In this document: positions 14,494 through 23,127 of the stretch, piece after piece
Position numbering within the stretch: the first letter of the stretch is position 1
Layout: every line of letters begins with the position of its first letter
Source of the DNA: JAICYJ01 sp045806525
GTDB taxonomy: Bacteria; Actinomycetota; Thermoleophilia; Gaiellales; JAICJC01
Assembly (NCBI GenBank): GCA_045806525.1
Contig: JBJMJD010000092.1
Coordinates: forward strand, 1-41,810
DNA: 41,810 nt
Reading direction: 5' to 3'
Position numbers and translations under genes: made by a program
Notes under the pieces: generated by a model
Database searches by the model: none
What the model was told of the DNA's origin: nothing
Seen by the model: the letters and a program-made list of their open reading frames with translations, nothing else

Positions 14494-15897
14494 TCAGCCG
14501 TACGCGCTCGAGCTGAGCCTGAACATGTAGCTGGCCGGCTTCGCGTCCCTGTTTCCGGCGAAGTCCACGGCGCGTGCCCGTACCCGGTAGCGGTGGCCGG
14601 GATGCAGGTGGTAGAGCACGAAGGAGCTTCCTCCCTTTGCCATCCTCCAGGGCCCGTTGCCGACGCGGTACTGGAACCGAAGCGTCGAGAAGGCCGATGC
14701 CGGGTCGGCATCCCTCGCCGCCAGCGAGAAGCTGACGGTGGCAAACCTACTGGGGCTGGGCGGCTTCGATGTGAAGTGCGTATGGGTGGGCGGGATCCGG
14801 TCGGTGGCCCACCACAGCGCGCGCGCGATCAGGGGTGCGGCCTGCGGCGACTCGGCCGGGTCGTATCCGCCGCCGCCGCTGGCGACATCGGTCGACCACG
14901 GGTTGAAGCCGAGGTCGACCACCCGGCCGGGCTGGTCCTTGTTCTCGAAGTGGACGGCGCGCAGCGACTGGCCGTAGGAGTAGGCCGCGGTCGGTTGCAG
15001 CCGTGCCAGCACCGCCTCGTTCCAGCTGTTCTGTGCGATCTCGGCTCCCGAGCCGGGCCCGTGGACGTGGAGCGACGTCAGGTTCTGGGTCACGAAGTGC
15101 GGCTGCACGGTGCTCGCCTTCAGCGCACCGCCCTCGATGGCCGGCGGGTTCGCGAACGCGAGTGGGCTCCAGTTTGCCGACCATGCGCCGCCAGCCGATC
15201 CGATCGCGCTCTGCTGCGTCCACAGGCCGCCGCTCGTCCAGTGCGTCTGGCCGCCCAGCACGACGCCGTGGCCATGTGCTGCGAAGCTGGTGAGCGCGCT
15301 TGCGGCGCCGAGCTGATCGACCACGTCCTGGTCGGTCACGACCAACGCGGCCTGGTACCCGGCCAGGTCGGCATTGGTGAGCGCGTGCGGCACGCTGGCG
15401 GCTGACGAGATGTCGACCAGGTCGGCGCCGCGAGGCACGGCCAGCAGGTTGGCGCGGTCGAGGCGGTGAGCGATGTCGTAGACCGCATCCGGCGCGAGCG
15501 CGGTGATGATCTTCACGTGCAGCGTGGGGTGGGCGGGCGCCGCCCGGGTCTTCCAGCTGACGGTGTCGGGAGTGGTGTCACCGTCGGGCAGCACACTGGC
15601 CGCGTACGTGGCTCCGGACGCGATCGTGCCGGTCTGGGTGACGACGATCGTGGAGCTGCCGGAGCCGGTCACCGTTACGGCCAGGGGCGTGACGCTGCCG
15701 GTCCTGTGGAAGCTGACCTGCGTGGACGGATCGGTCACCGAGACCGGGGTGTCGTAGGTGAAGGTGACCTGCGACCGGTAGCGGTCACCGGTCGTGGCGG
15801 CGGAGAGCAGCACGGAGGGACCGCTGGCGAACGCCGGCGGTGCCTGGCCGGGCAGCGCCGCAAACAACGCCAGGACGACGAACGTCTTGCGGTACAT
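14494..15897 (-). CDS. Secreted multidomain protein with Ig-like and FnIII-like ends
   Basis: 467 residues read from ATG 15897. A signal peptide (MYRKTFVVLALFAALPGQAPPAFA) is followed by an Ig-like beta domain to about residue 115 (TFTYDTPVSVTDPSTQVSF, TIVVTQTGTIASG), a middle alpha/beta section (VYDIAHRLDRANLLAV, YQAALVVTDQDVVDQLG, GHGVVLGGQTHW) that looks like a ThuA/class I glutaminase-like fold without a visible catalytic Cys, and a C-terminal FnIII-like domain (VSFSLAARDADP, YHLHPGHRYRVRARAVDFAGN). An exported, possibly cell-surface protein of unknown function. TATAGC 7 nt before the ATG is a weaker version of the leaderless pattern. Confidence 0.75.
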   Translation of the reverse strand: MYRKTFVVLALFAALPGQAPPAFASGPSVLLSAATTGDRYRSQVTFTYDTPVSVTDPSTQVSFHRTGSVTPLAVTVTGSGSSTIVVTQTGTIASGATYAASVLPDGDTTPDTVSWKTRAAPAHPTLHVKIITALAPDAVYDIAHRLDRANLLAVPRGADLVDISSAASVPHALTNADLAGYQAALVVTDQDVVDQLGAASALTSFAAHGHGVVLGGQTHWTSGGLWTQQSAIGSAGGAWSANWSPLAFANPPAIEGGALKASTVQPHFVTQNLTSLHVHGPGSGAEIAQNSWNEAVLARLQPTAAYSYGQSLRAVHFENKDQPGRVVDLGFNPWSTDVASGGGGYDPAESPQAAPLIARALWWATDRIPPTHTHFTSKPPSPSRFATVSFSLAARDADPASAFSTLRFQYRVGNGPWRMAKGGSSFVLYHLHPGHRYRVRARAVDFAGNRDAKPASYMFRLSSSAYG

Positions 15898-16078
15898 CGT
15901 GTTTGCTATATCGGTCTTGGTAAAAGGCGGCTTGAGCGGGGGGGCTTAGAAGCGTCTGGCTTCAGCTGACCCTGCCGAAGCTGGCCTGCGCCGGGAGTAC
16001 CACGGCGGGAAGCCTGCCACTGTCGGGCAGGCATCCCTTCAGTCACCGAGCGTTCGCCGCCGCCGGCGGCTATCGCGC
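15898..16078. other. 181-bp intergenic region with a long hairpin
   Basis: The main structure is GGGA-a-GCCTGCC / GGCAGGC-a-TCCC (16007-16037) around a 7-nt loop, with a second partial stem near 15963-15983 (AGCT repeats). It lies between the metallophosphoesterase stop and the secreted-protein start, both on the minus strand, so it may terminate the former or form the untranslated leader of the latter. A riboswitch was considered, but no conserved core could be matched. Confidence 0.4.
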
Positions 16079-16789
16079 TTAACTCCAGGCCCAGTCGCGC
16101 ACCCACCAACCGGCGTGCGGCATCCCGCTCGAAAATGCCGCCGCCGTCAACGCGCCCACGTCCACTGGCACCCGCCGGAACTCCACCTGCGCTCGGTCCA
16201 CGATCGCATACTCGGCCCAGGGCGGATTGCGAAAGGCGCCGCCGTCGGCCGCCGCCTCGAACGGCATCCCCACGCTGCCCGGGTTCACGACCAGCGACGG
16301 CCCGTGGCGGCGCAGCATCGCGACGTGCGTGTGCCCTCCCGCCAGCACCGTCTCCGTATAGCTGCCGAGCATCCTCGTCACCTCCGCCTCCGGGGTCGTC
16401 GCCAGCAGCGTCTCCGTGTTCGACCGCGGCGTCCCGTGGAAGCAGACCAGGCCGTCCAGCTCCACCACCGGCCGGTAGCGGCCCAGCAGCTCCAGCTGCT
16501 GCGGACCCAGCTGCTGAGACACCCACAGGTCGATCTCGAGGATCCGGCGCGTGTCCTCGTCGGCCTCCTCGTCGAGCTCCGGGTCGATCAGCCACTCGTC
16601 GGCGTTTCCCATCACGACATCGCATCCCAGCGCGGCCACAGCCTCGATCGTCTCGACTGGCTGCGGGCCGGTGGCGGCCACGTCCCCGAGGCACACGATC
16701 CGCTCCACGCCGCTTCGGCGCGCGTCGTCGAGCACCGCTTGCAGAGAGACCAGGTTTCCGTGGATGTCCGCGATCAGCGCGGTGCGCAC
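16079..16789 (-). CDS. Calcineurin-like metallophosphoesterase (YfcE/MJ0936 type)
   Basis: 236 residues from GTG 16789. All metal-ligand motifs are present in order: IADIHGN (Asp8, His10), CLGDVAATGP, MGNADE, CFHGTP and GGHTHV, followed by VVNPGSVGMP, the ending typical of the single-domain YfcE-like group. The likely reaction is hydrolysis of a phosphodiester or small phosphoester with two metal ions in the cytosol; the substrate is unknown. It lies 13 bp after the XdhC-like gene and is probably cotranscribed with it. Confidence 0.9.
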   Translation of the reverse strand: MRTALIADIHGNLVSLQAVLDDARRSGVERIVCLGDVAATGPQPVETIEAVAALGCDVVMGNADEWLIDPELDEEADEDTRRILEIDLWVSQQLGPQQLELLGRYRPVVELDGLVCFHGTPRSNTETLLATTPEAEVTRMLGSYTETVLAGGHTHVAMLRRHGPSLVVNPGSVGMPFEAAADGGAFRNPPWAEYAIVDRAQVEFRRVPVDVGALTAAAFSSGMPHAGWWVRDWAWS

Positions 16790-16802
16790 GGAAGCAGGGC
16801 CC

Positions 16803-17798
16803 TCACCGGGTCACGGCCTCCGGGTGAATTCGCCCCGGTGCCTGCGAGAGGCGGCCGCCGCTTCGGCCGGCCCTGAGCGCCAGCACCTCCGCCAGGATCG
16901 AGACCGCGGTCTCGGCCGGGGTGATCGCCCCGATATCGAGACCCAGCGGGCCGGAGATGCGTGTCAGGTCGGCCTCGCTGTAGCCCGCGTTCAGCATCCG
17001 CTCGCGGCGCCGGTCCTGGGCTCTGCGGCTGCCCAGCGCGCCGATGTACGCGGCCGGGCTGCGTAGCGCCGGGCCTAGCGCCGGCTCGTCGAAGCGGGCG
17101 TCGTGGGTCAGCACCACGACGTAGGTGGCCTCGTCCGCCGGGTGCAGCTCATACGCCATCGCCGGCCATCCCACGACGATCTCGTCGGCATCGGGCAGAC
17201 GCTCGGCTCGTGCGAACTTCGCGCGGGCGTCCGACACGATCGTGCGGAAGCCCACCTGCTTGGCTGCCCGGCACAGCGCCTGCGCCGTGTCCACCGCGCC
17301 AAAGATCATCATCACCGGTGCGGGCGCGTAGTGCTCGACGAAGGTCTCCGGCGTCTCCCGCACGGCCGCCGCATGGGCATCGCCGGTGCCGTAGCGCTTG
17401 ATGCCCGCGTCGCGGCCCGACAGCACGGTCGTGACAGATAGACGCTCGCCGCCCTCGACCGCCTGCCGCACGCGCGTCATCTCGTCGGCGTCGAAGGGGG
17501 CGATGAACACCTCGATCTCGCCGCCGCACGGCAGCCCCACGTCGAACGCGTCGTCGTCGCTGATCCCGTACTGGACGAGCGCCGGCGTGCCGTCGCGCAG
17601 CACCTCCTGCGCGCGCAGCACCACGTCGCTCTCGACGCAACCGCCCGACACCGATCCGCGCATCTCGCCGGACTCCGTCACGAACAGCCTCGAGCCGAGC
17701 GGGCGCGGAGCTGATCGCCGGGTGTCGACGACCATCGCCACCGCCACCTGTTCTCCCCGGCCGCGTAATTCGGCGGCGTCGTCGAGCATGTCTCGCAT
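16803..17798 (-). CDS. XdhC/CoxI-family protein
   Basis: 331 residues from ATG 17798. The N-terminal XdhC/CoxI domain carries GSVSGGCVESDV (about residues 48-59) and a second conserved GLPCGGEIEVFI; the C-terminal Rossmann-like domain has MMIFGAVDTAQALCRAAKQVGF and YIGALGSRRAQDRR. XdhC proteins insert the sulfurated molybdenum cofactor into xanthine dehydrogenase or CO dehydrogenase-like enzymes. No molybdo-hydroxylase or Moco gene is in the window, so the client is elsewhere or the role differs. The start is supported by TAAGCT (17810-17805) 6 nt upstream, a leaderless layout. It is divergent from the HD-GYP gene. Confidence 0.9.
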   Translation of the reverse strand: MRDMLDDAAELRGRGEQVAVAMVVDTRRSAPRPLGSRLFVTESGEMRGSVSGGCVESDVVLRAQEVLRDGTPALVQYGISDDDAFDVGLPCGGEIEVFIAPFDADEMTRVRQAVEGGERLSVTTVLSGRDAGIKRYGTGDAHAAAVRETPETFVEHYAPAPVMMIFGAVDTAQALCRAAKQVGFRTIVSDARAKFARAERLPDADEIVVGWPAMAYELHPADEATYVVVLTHDARFDEPALGPALRSPAAYIGALGSRRAQDRRRERMLNAGYSEADLTRISGPLGLDIGAITPAETAVSILAEVLALRAGRSGGRLSQAPGRIHPEAVTR

Positions 17799-17871
17799 GC
17801 ACGAAGCTTATCCATTGCGCGCAAGCGCAGAGGTACTCCCGGCCGGTGAGGTCGACCACCACAAATCGGGG

Positions 17872-18939
17872 ATGGCAGCCTCTGCAGCGGGACGCGACCA
17901 TGCAGCGGTGCTGCCCGCCTTGACACGAGAACGGCGCCGTCTCGAGGGCGGCGTCGGCACCCGTGAGCTCTGCTCGCACCTGTGCGAGGCCCTCGCCGAC
18001 GATCTGCATGCGTCCGATTGCCTGGTCTCGCAGGTCGACGCCGAGCGTGGCGTGCTCGTCGATCTTGCGGGATTCACGCGAACTCCGCAGCGCTTGCTGG
18101 CGCCGGCCACGGAGCTGCCGATCGGCCGGGATCCGACCTCGCGCCCCGTGCTCGAGGAGGGTCGCCGGTACACGACGTGGGTCGACGACCCGGGCGCCGG
18201 TCTGGTGATGCGCCTGGACGGACCGGGCGGCCCCTACCTGGTCGAGGTCTGGTCGGAGATCCGCACGGAGGCCTACGGTCGGGCCGAGATCCGCCGCTCC
18301 CTGCGGCTGGTGAGCCAGGCGGCGGCGCTGCTCGACGACGCCGCGCGGTGCGACCACGACGAACGGCTGCGGTTTCAGCATGCGGCCGCCGAGGCACGGG
18401 AGATCGGAGCCGCCGACCTGGAGCTGCCGGCCGTGGCGGAGGCAATCAGCGAGCGCCTGTTGCTCGACCAGGACGAGCTGCGCGAGGTGCGGCTGGTGGC
18501 CCTGGTGCACGAGGCCGGCCGTTCACACATCCCGGGTGCGCTCCACGACAAGGTCGAGCCGCTGACGCCGGTCGAGTGGGCCGTGGTGCAGCGCCACACC
18601 CTGATCGGCCAGCGGATGCTTTCGCGGATGCCCCACCTGCGCCCGGCGGTTGCCGGGGTGGGCGCCATCCGCGAACACTGGGACGGCGGTGGATACCCGC
18701 ATGGCTTCGCGGGTGAAGAGATCCCGCTCAGCGCGCGGATCGTCGCGGTGTGCGCGGCCTATCGCGCGATCAGGCGTGGCCGGCCGGGGCGCCCGCCGCT
18801 CGACCACGGCGATACGATCGCCGAGCTGCAGCACGCAGCGGGCATCCAGTTCGATCCGCGGGTGGTCGACGCCGCGGTTGCCGCGATCGCTCCAGCCGGG
18901 GCCAAGCCCACGGTGCGACTCCGCGTGGCGGCGATCTGA
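17872..18939 (+). CDS. GAF-like plus degenerate HD-GYP domain protein
   Basis: 355 residues from ATG 17872; in-frame ATG 17797 would add 25 residues but overlaps the divergent XdhC start. Residues about 30-155 resemble a GAF sensor domain. Residues about 185-310 align with the HD-GYP cyclic-di-GMP phosphodiesterase fold, and GGGYP (272-276) and GEEIPLSARI are kept. Yet HDxGK has become HEAGR (213-217), the HHE before the GYP motif reads IRE, the DAYDA motif is CAAYRA, and the first metal-binding His of the upstream helix is missing. His213 and His242 remain. Phosphodiesterase activity is therefore doubtful and a c-di-GMP-binding or regulatory role is more likely. No GGDEF gene is nearby. Confidence 0.75.
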   Translation: MAASAAGRDHAAVLPALTRERRRLEGGVGTRELCSHLCEALADDLHASDCLVSQVDAERGVLVDLAGFTRTPQRLLAPATELPIGRDPTSRPVLEEGRRYTTWVDDPGAGLVMRLDGPGGPYLVEVWSEIRTEAYGRAEIRRSLRLVSQAAALLDDAARCDHDERLRFQHAAAEAREIGAADLELPAVAEAISERLLLDQDELREVRLVALVHEAGRSHIPGALHDKVEPLTPVEWAVVQRHTLIGQRMLSRMPHLRPAVAGVGAIREHWDGGGYPHGFAGEEIPLSARIVAVCAAYRAIRRGRPGRPPLDHGDTIAELQHAAGIQFDPRVVDAAVAAIAPAGAKPTVRLRVAAI

Positions 18940-18941
18940 GC

Positions 18942-19017
18942 TAGCATTCGACGCTGTTTGCGCCGCCCGGGCCGCCGCATGCACGTGGCGGCCTGTCCGG
19001 TTCAGGCCCGAGAATCG
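18942..19017 (+). promoter_or_regulatory. rplM promoter and structured leader
   Basis: TAGCAT (18942-18947), just after the HD-GYP stop, is a good -10; transcription would begin near 18954. The leader of about 64 nt folds GGCCGCC (18970-18976) with GGCGGCC (18987-18993), and a competing GGCC-N11-GGCC pairing is possible further on. There is no strong Shine-Dalgarno before ATG 19018. Ribosomal protein leaders are often autoregulatory, so this structure may serve L13 or S9 feedback. Confidence 0.45.
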
Positions 19018-19452
19018 ATGAAGACCTACACCGCAAAACCACGCGAGATCGAGCAGGCCTGGCGCCTGGTCGACGCCGACGGGCAGATCCTGGGCCGGCT
19101 GGCGACCGAGATCGCGGACACGCTGCGTGGCAAGAACAAGCCGGCCTACACACCCCACGTCGACACCGGCGACTTCGTGGTCGTCGTCAACGCCGAGAAG
19201 GTGCGTGTGACCGGCAAGAAGCTCGAGCAGAAGATCTACTACCGGCACAGCGGCTATCCGGGCGGACTGCGTGAACGGACGCTGGCCGAGCAGCTGGCTC
19301 GCCGGCCGGAAGAGGTCATCCGCAAGGCTGTCAAGGGCATGCTGCCCAAGAACAAGCTGGCCGCCGCGCAGCTGCGCAAGCTGAAGGTCTACGCAGGCCC
19401 GGAGCATCCCCACGCCGCCCAGAATCCCGCCCCGTTGAAGGAGTCCTCGTAG
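19018..19452 (+). CDS. rplM: 50S ribosomal protein L13
   Basis: 144 residues, standard length. Signatures: MKTYTAKPREIEQAWRLVDA, GQILGRLATEIADTLRGKNKPAYTPHVDTGDFVVVVNAEKVRVTG, YYRHSGYPGG and AVKGMLPKNKLAAAQLRKLKVY, the full L13 core that binds 23S rRNA early in assembly. The start ATG 19018 is set by homology. Its TAG stop overlaps the GTG of rpsI by one base (TAGTG), the usual L13-S9 operon. Confidence 0.98.
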   Translation: MKTYTAKPREIEQAWRLVDADGQILGRLATEIADTLRGKNKPAYTPHVDTGDFVVVVNAEKVRVTGKKLEQKIYYRHSGYPGGLRERTLAEQLARRPEEVIRKAVKGMLPKNKLAAAQLRKLKVYAGPEHPHAAQNPAPLKESS

Positions 19453-19850
19453 TGGCCACAACCGCAGTCGTATACCGCGCCACCGGCAAGCGGAAGACAT
19501 CGGTGGCCCGCGTGGTGCTGGTGCCCGGTTCCGGTCAGGTCGTCGTGAACGGCAAGGCCCTGGCCGAGTACTTTCCGCGACCGACGCTGCAGTCTGTGGC
19601 CATGGCGCCGCTGCGGGTGAGCGGTACCGAGGCCAGCTTCGACGTGCGCGCTCGGATCGTGGGCGGTGGCATCGCCGGCCAGGCCGGAGCGCTCCGCCAC
19701 GGGATCTCGCGCGCGCTGATCGAGGCGGACGAGGCGCTGCGCCCCGAGCTGAAGAAGTCGGGCTTCCTGACGCGGGATGCACGCCAGGTCGAACGCAAGA
19801 AGGCGGGCCTGAAGAAGGCGCGCAAGCGGCCACAGTTCTCGAAGCGCTAG
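19452..19850 (+). CDS. rpsI: 30S ribosomal protein S9
   Basis: 132 residues from GTG 19452. Typical TGKRKTSVARVVLVPGSG start, RPTLQSVAMAPL centre, GGIAGQAGALRHGISRAL and the basic C-terminal tail ending KKARKRPQFSKR, whose last Arg reaches the P-site tRNA. It follows rplM with a one-base overlap and is followed after 12 bp by glmM, a gene order seen in several actinobacteria. Confidence 0.98.
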   Translation: MATTAVVYRATGKRKTSVARVVLVPGSGQVVVNGKALAEYFPRPTLQSVAMAPLRVSGTEASFDVRARIVGGGIAGQAGALRHGISRALIEADEALRPELKKSGFLTRDARQVERKKAGLKKARKRPQFSKR

Positions 19851-19862
19851 CAGACGCCGGGC

Positions 19863-21185
19863 GTGGCGCAGGTGCGCAAGTTGTTCGGCACGGACGGTAT
19901 CCGTGGCCAGGCGGGCGTCGACCTGACCGAGTCGCTGGCTCGTGACCTGGGCGCGGCCGCGGGACGGTTCGCGGGGCCCGGCCGCTCGATCCTGATAGGG
20001 CGCGACACCCGCGAGTCGGGCGTGGCGCTGGAGGCGGCGCTGATCGAGGGCGTGGTGGCCGCCGGTGCGATCGCCGTCAGCGCCGGCGTGATCCCGACGC
20101 CGGGCGTAGCGGTGCTGGCGCGTGAGACCGGCGCCGCGCTGGGCTGCGTGATCTCGGCGTCGCACAACCCGTATCAGGACAACGGCATCAAGTTTCTCGG
20201 CGGCGACGGCCGCAAGCTGGCCGATGACGACGAGGCGGAGATCGAGCGCCTGATCGACGTTGACGAGGGCGAGGGACGGGGCCACGCGGAGCAGCTGGCG
20301 GACGCCGGCGGACGCTACATCGCCTGGCTTGCGGCGACCTACGGCGACGGCGTGCAGCCGGGGTTCTCGATCGGCATCGACTGCGCCAACGGCGCTGCCT
20401 GGAGCTGCGGGCCCGCGCTGTTCGAGCTGCTGGGCGAGCGGGTCGACCGGATCGGCTGCGCGCCCGACGGCCGCAACATCAACGCCGGCGTCGGCTCCAC
20501 GCACCTCGATGCGATCGCGGCGCTGGTGGGGGGCCACGGCCTCGACCTGGGGATCGCGTTCGACGGCGACGCCGACCGCTGCCTGGTCGTGGACGACCGC
20601 GGCCGGGCGGTCAACGGAGATGTGATCCTGGCGGTGATGGCGATCGACCGGCACCGACGCGGTCTGCTGGCGGCCGACACGGTGGTGGTGACCTCGATGA
20701 CCAACCTCGGGTTCCACCGGCTGATGCGCGACAACGACATCATCGTCGAGGTCACAGACGTGGGCGACCGCTACGTTCTGGAGCGGATGCTGCAGACCGG
20801 GGCGACGCTCGGCGGCGAGCAGTCCGGGCACGTCGTCGACCTGGCACACCATACGACGGGCGACGGTTTGGCAACGGCGCTGATGCTGCTGGCGTCCCTC
20901 CACCGGCTGGGCTTGAGCGCGGCACAGGCGAACGACATGCTGCGGCCCTTCCCGCAGCGGCTCGTGGCCGTGCCGGCCGATCGTTCCCTGCTACCGTCAG
21001 CGGACCGCATCTGGCAGGAGGTGGAGGCTCTGAGCGAGAAGCTTGGGGAGAACGGTCGGATCGTGCTGCGCGCGTCGGGTACGGAGCCGCTGGTGCGGGT
21101 CATGGTCGAGGCCGAGGACGAGGCCGAATGCGAGCGCATCTGCGGCTATCTCGCGGGCCTGGTCGAAACCGAGATCGGAGCGTAA
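19863..21185 (+). CDS. glmM: Phosphoglucosamine mutase
   Basis: 440 residues from GTG 19863. It converts glucosamine-6-phosphate to glucosamine-1-phosphate for UDP-GlcNAc synthesis. Motifs: FGTDGIRG at the N-terminus, the phosphoserine loop ISASHNPYQDNG (Ser100), the metal-binding FDGDADRC near residue 236, sugar-binding GEQSGH near 319, and the C-terminal phosphate loop RASGTEPLVRVM. Cotranscribed with rplM-rpsI and followed after 8 bp by glmS, the enzyme making its substrate. Confidence 0.97.
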   Translation: MAQVRKLFGTDGIRGQAGVDLTESLARDLGAAAGRFAGPGRSILIGRDTRESGVALEAALIEGVVAAGAIAVSAGVIPTPGVAVLARETGAALGCVISASHNPYQDNGIKFLGGDGRKLADDDEAEIERLIDVDEGEGRGHAEQLADAGGRYIAWLAATYGDGVQPGFSIGIDCANGAAWSCGPALFELLGERVDRIGCAPDGRNINAGVGSTHLDAIAALVGGHGLDLGIAFDGDADRCLVVDDRGRAVNGDVILAVMAIDRHRRGLLAADTVVVTSMTNLGFHRLMRDNDIIVEVTDVGDRYVLERMLQTGATLGGEQSGHVVDLAHHTTGDGLATALMLLASLHRLGLSAAQANDMLRPFPQRLVAVPADRSLLPSADRIWQEVEALSEKLGENGRIVLRASGTEPLVRVMVEAEDEAECERICGYLAGLVETEIGA

Positions 21186-21193
21186 CCAGCCGT

Positions 21194-23017
21194 ATGTGTG
21201 GAATCGTCGGATACGTGGGCGACCGGGAGTGCAAGGAGCTGTTGCTGTCCGGTCTCGAGCGGCTCGAATACCGCGGCTACGACTCGGCCGGCATCGCCCT
21301 GGTCAACGGCAGCATCGATGTGACGCGCCGGGTGGGGCGGGTGCAGATGCTGCGCGACGCGGTCGGCGACGACCGCCACCCGGCGACGCTGGGGCTGGCG
21401 CACACGCGCTGGGCGACGCACGGCGGGGTGACCGAGTCGAACGCGCACCCGATCGAGGCCTGCGAGGGCTCGGGCGTGACCGCGGTGCACAACGGCATCA
21501 TCGAGAACTACGTCCAGCTGCGGGCGCGGCTGCTGGAGCAGGGCCACGAGTTCCACACGGACACCGATAGCGAGGTGATCAGCCACCTGGTCGAGGAGCA
21601 CTACGACGGTGACCTGGTCGAGGCGGTGCGGCTCGCGTACAACGAGCTGCACGGCCACTTCGCGTTCGCGGTGGTGCATCGCGACCACCCCAGCGAGATC
21701 CTGGCAGCGCGGCGGCAGTGCCCGCTGGTGGTGGGTGTGGGCGACGGCGAGACGTTCATGGCGTCGGCGATCCCGGCGTTCATGAGCGAGACGCGCAGGG
21801 TGCAGTACGTGCTGGACGACGAGATCGTCGTCGCGACGCCCGAGGGCGCGACCTTCCTGACGGGTGAGGGCGCCGTGATCGAGCGGCCGATCGAGCACGT
21901 CGACTGGGACGAGTCGGCGGCCGAGAAGCAGGGCTACGAGACGTTCATGCTGAAGGAGATCCATGAGCAGCCGGACGCGATCGCCGAGACGATCGGAGAG
22001 CGGCTCTACCACGGCGAGCTGCAGCTGGACGGGCTCAACCTGGACGAGCAGCAGATCCGGGACCTGTCGCGGGTGGTGATCCTGGCCTGCGGGACGGCGT
22101 ACCACGCCGGCCTGATAGGTCGCTACCTGCTCGAGGAGTGGGCGCGGATCCCGAGCGAGTCGGACATCGCCAGCGAGTGGCGGTACCGGCGGCCGGTGAT
22201 CGACGAGCGCACGCTGGTGATCGCGGTCTCGCAGTCCGGCGAGACGATCGACACGATCGCAGCCATGAAGGAAGCGCGCGCTCACGGCGCGCACGTGCTG
22301 GCGGTCACGAACGTGATGGGCAGCCAGGCCACGCGCGACTGCGACTCGGTGCTCTACACGCGGGCCGGGCTCGAGGTCGGCGTGGCGGCGTCGAAGACGT
22401 TCACCAGCCAGGTGGTGCTGATGTACCTGCTGGCGCTGAAGCTGGGGATCGTGCGTGACACGATCGATGCGAAGCGGGCGGAGACGCTGCTGACACAGGT
22501 GCGCGCGCTGCCTGAGTTGGCCCGCCAGACGCTGGATCGGGGCAACCTGGTGGAGCCGATCGCGGACCGGTTCTGGGAGAGCGAGTTCTTCCTCTACCTG
22601 GGCCGCTACATCGGGCTGCCGATCGCGCTCGAGGGCGCGCTCAAGCTGAAGGAGATCTCCTACATCCCCACGGATGCCTACGCGGCAGGTGAGATGAAGC
22701 ACGGCCCGATCGCGCTGCTTGACGACTCGACGCCGGTGGTGGTGATCGCGACCGACAACCACGTGTACGAGAAGGTGCTGTCGAACATCCAGGAGGTGCG
22801 CGCCCGCGGCGCGCACGTGATCGCCGTCGCCACCGAAGGCAACACGCGCATCGAGGAGCTGGCAGAGCACGTGCTGTACCTGCCGCGGACGGAGCCGGAG
22901 CTGCAGGCCGCGCTGGCGATCCTGCCGTTGCAGCAGCTGGCCTATGCGATCGCAAAGCGGCGCGGGCTCGACATCGACAAGCCGCGCAACCTGGCGAAGA
23001 CCGTCACCGTCGAGTAG
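21194..23017 (+). CDS. glmS: Glutamine-fructose-6-phosphate aminotransferase (isomerising)
   Basis: 607 residues. ATG 21194 gives MCGIVGYVG, with Cys2 becoming the N-terminal nucleophile of the class II glutaminase domain; HTRWATHG and NGIIENY complete that site. Two SIS domains follow, with CGTAYHAG, SQSGETIDT and, in the second, ALKLKEISYIPTDAYAAGEMKHGPIAL; it ends KPRNLAKTVTVE as in all GlmS. It makes glucosamine-6-phosphate from fructose-6-phosphate and glutamine. No glmS ribozyme precedes it, only an 8-bp gap from glmM. Confidence 0.98.
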   Translation: MCGIVGYVGDRECKELLLSGLERLEYRGYDSAGIALVNGSIDVTRRVGRVQMLRDAVGDDRHPATLGLAHTRWATHGGVTESNAHPIEACEGSGVTAVHNGIIENYVQLRARLLEQGHEFHTDTDSEVISHLVEEHYDGDLVEAVRLAYNELHGHFAFAVVHRDHPSEILAARRQCPLVVGVGDGETFMASAIPAFMSETRRVQYVLDDEIVVATPEGATFLTGEGAVIERPIEHVDWDESAAEKQGYETFMLKEIHEQPDAIAETIGERLYHGELQLDGLNLDEQQIRDLSRVVILACGTAYHAGLIGRYLLEEWARIPSESDIASEWRYRRPVIDERTLVIAVSQSGETIDTIAAMKEARAHGAHVLAVTNVMGSQATRDCDSVLYTRAGLEVGVAASKTFTSQVVLMYLLALKLGIVRDTIDAKRAETLLTQVRALPELARQTLDRGNLVEPIADRFWESEFFLYLGRYIGLPIALEGALKLKEISYIPTDAYAAGEMKHGPIALLDDSTPVVVIATDNHVYEKVLSNIQEVRARGAHVIAVATEGNTRIEELAEHVLYLPRTEPELQAALAILPLQQLAYAIAKRRGLDIDKPRNLAKTVTVE

Positions 23018-23127
23018 TCGGTTTTCCACGCAGATCGACATGACGGCTCTCTTGAGCACGTCGGCACCACGCGACGTCGCATGCGCGGCCGTGGTTGGAG
23101 AAGGTCGGGTGCGGGTAGTCGCGCCGC

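Noticed and set aside
16007..16037. Cobalamin- or c-di-AMP-type riboswitch in the 15898-16078 gap
   Set aside because: GCCACTGT and CCCTTCAG-like words are on the plus strand, where no gene follows, and the remaining conserved cores could not be matched. Only a plain hairpin is supported.
18958..19017. 20-residue N-terminal extension of L13
   Set aside because: The codons fall in the hairpin leader and are not part of the L13 family; MKTYTAKPREIEQ at 19018 is the standard start.
21186..21193. glmS ribozyme
   Set aside because: Only 8 bp separate glmM and glmS, far too little for the ribozyme.
21146..23059. 637-residue minus-strand ORF opposite glmS
   Set aside because: It is a GC-bias shadow of glmS: low-complexity Arg/His/Leu/Val sequence without motifs, while the plus strand has every GlmS signature.
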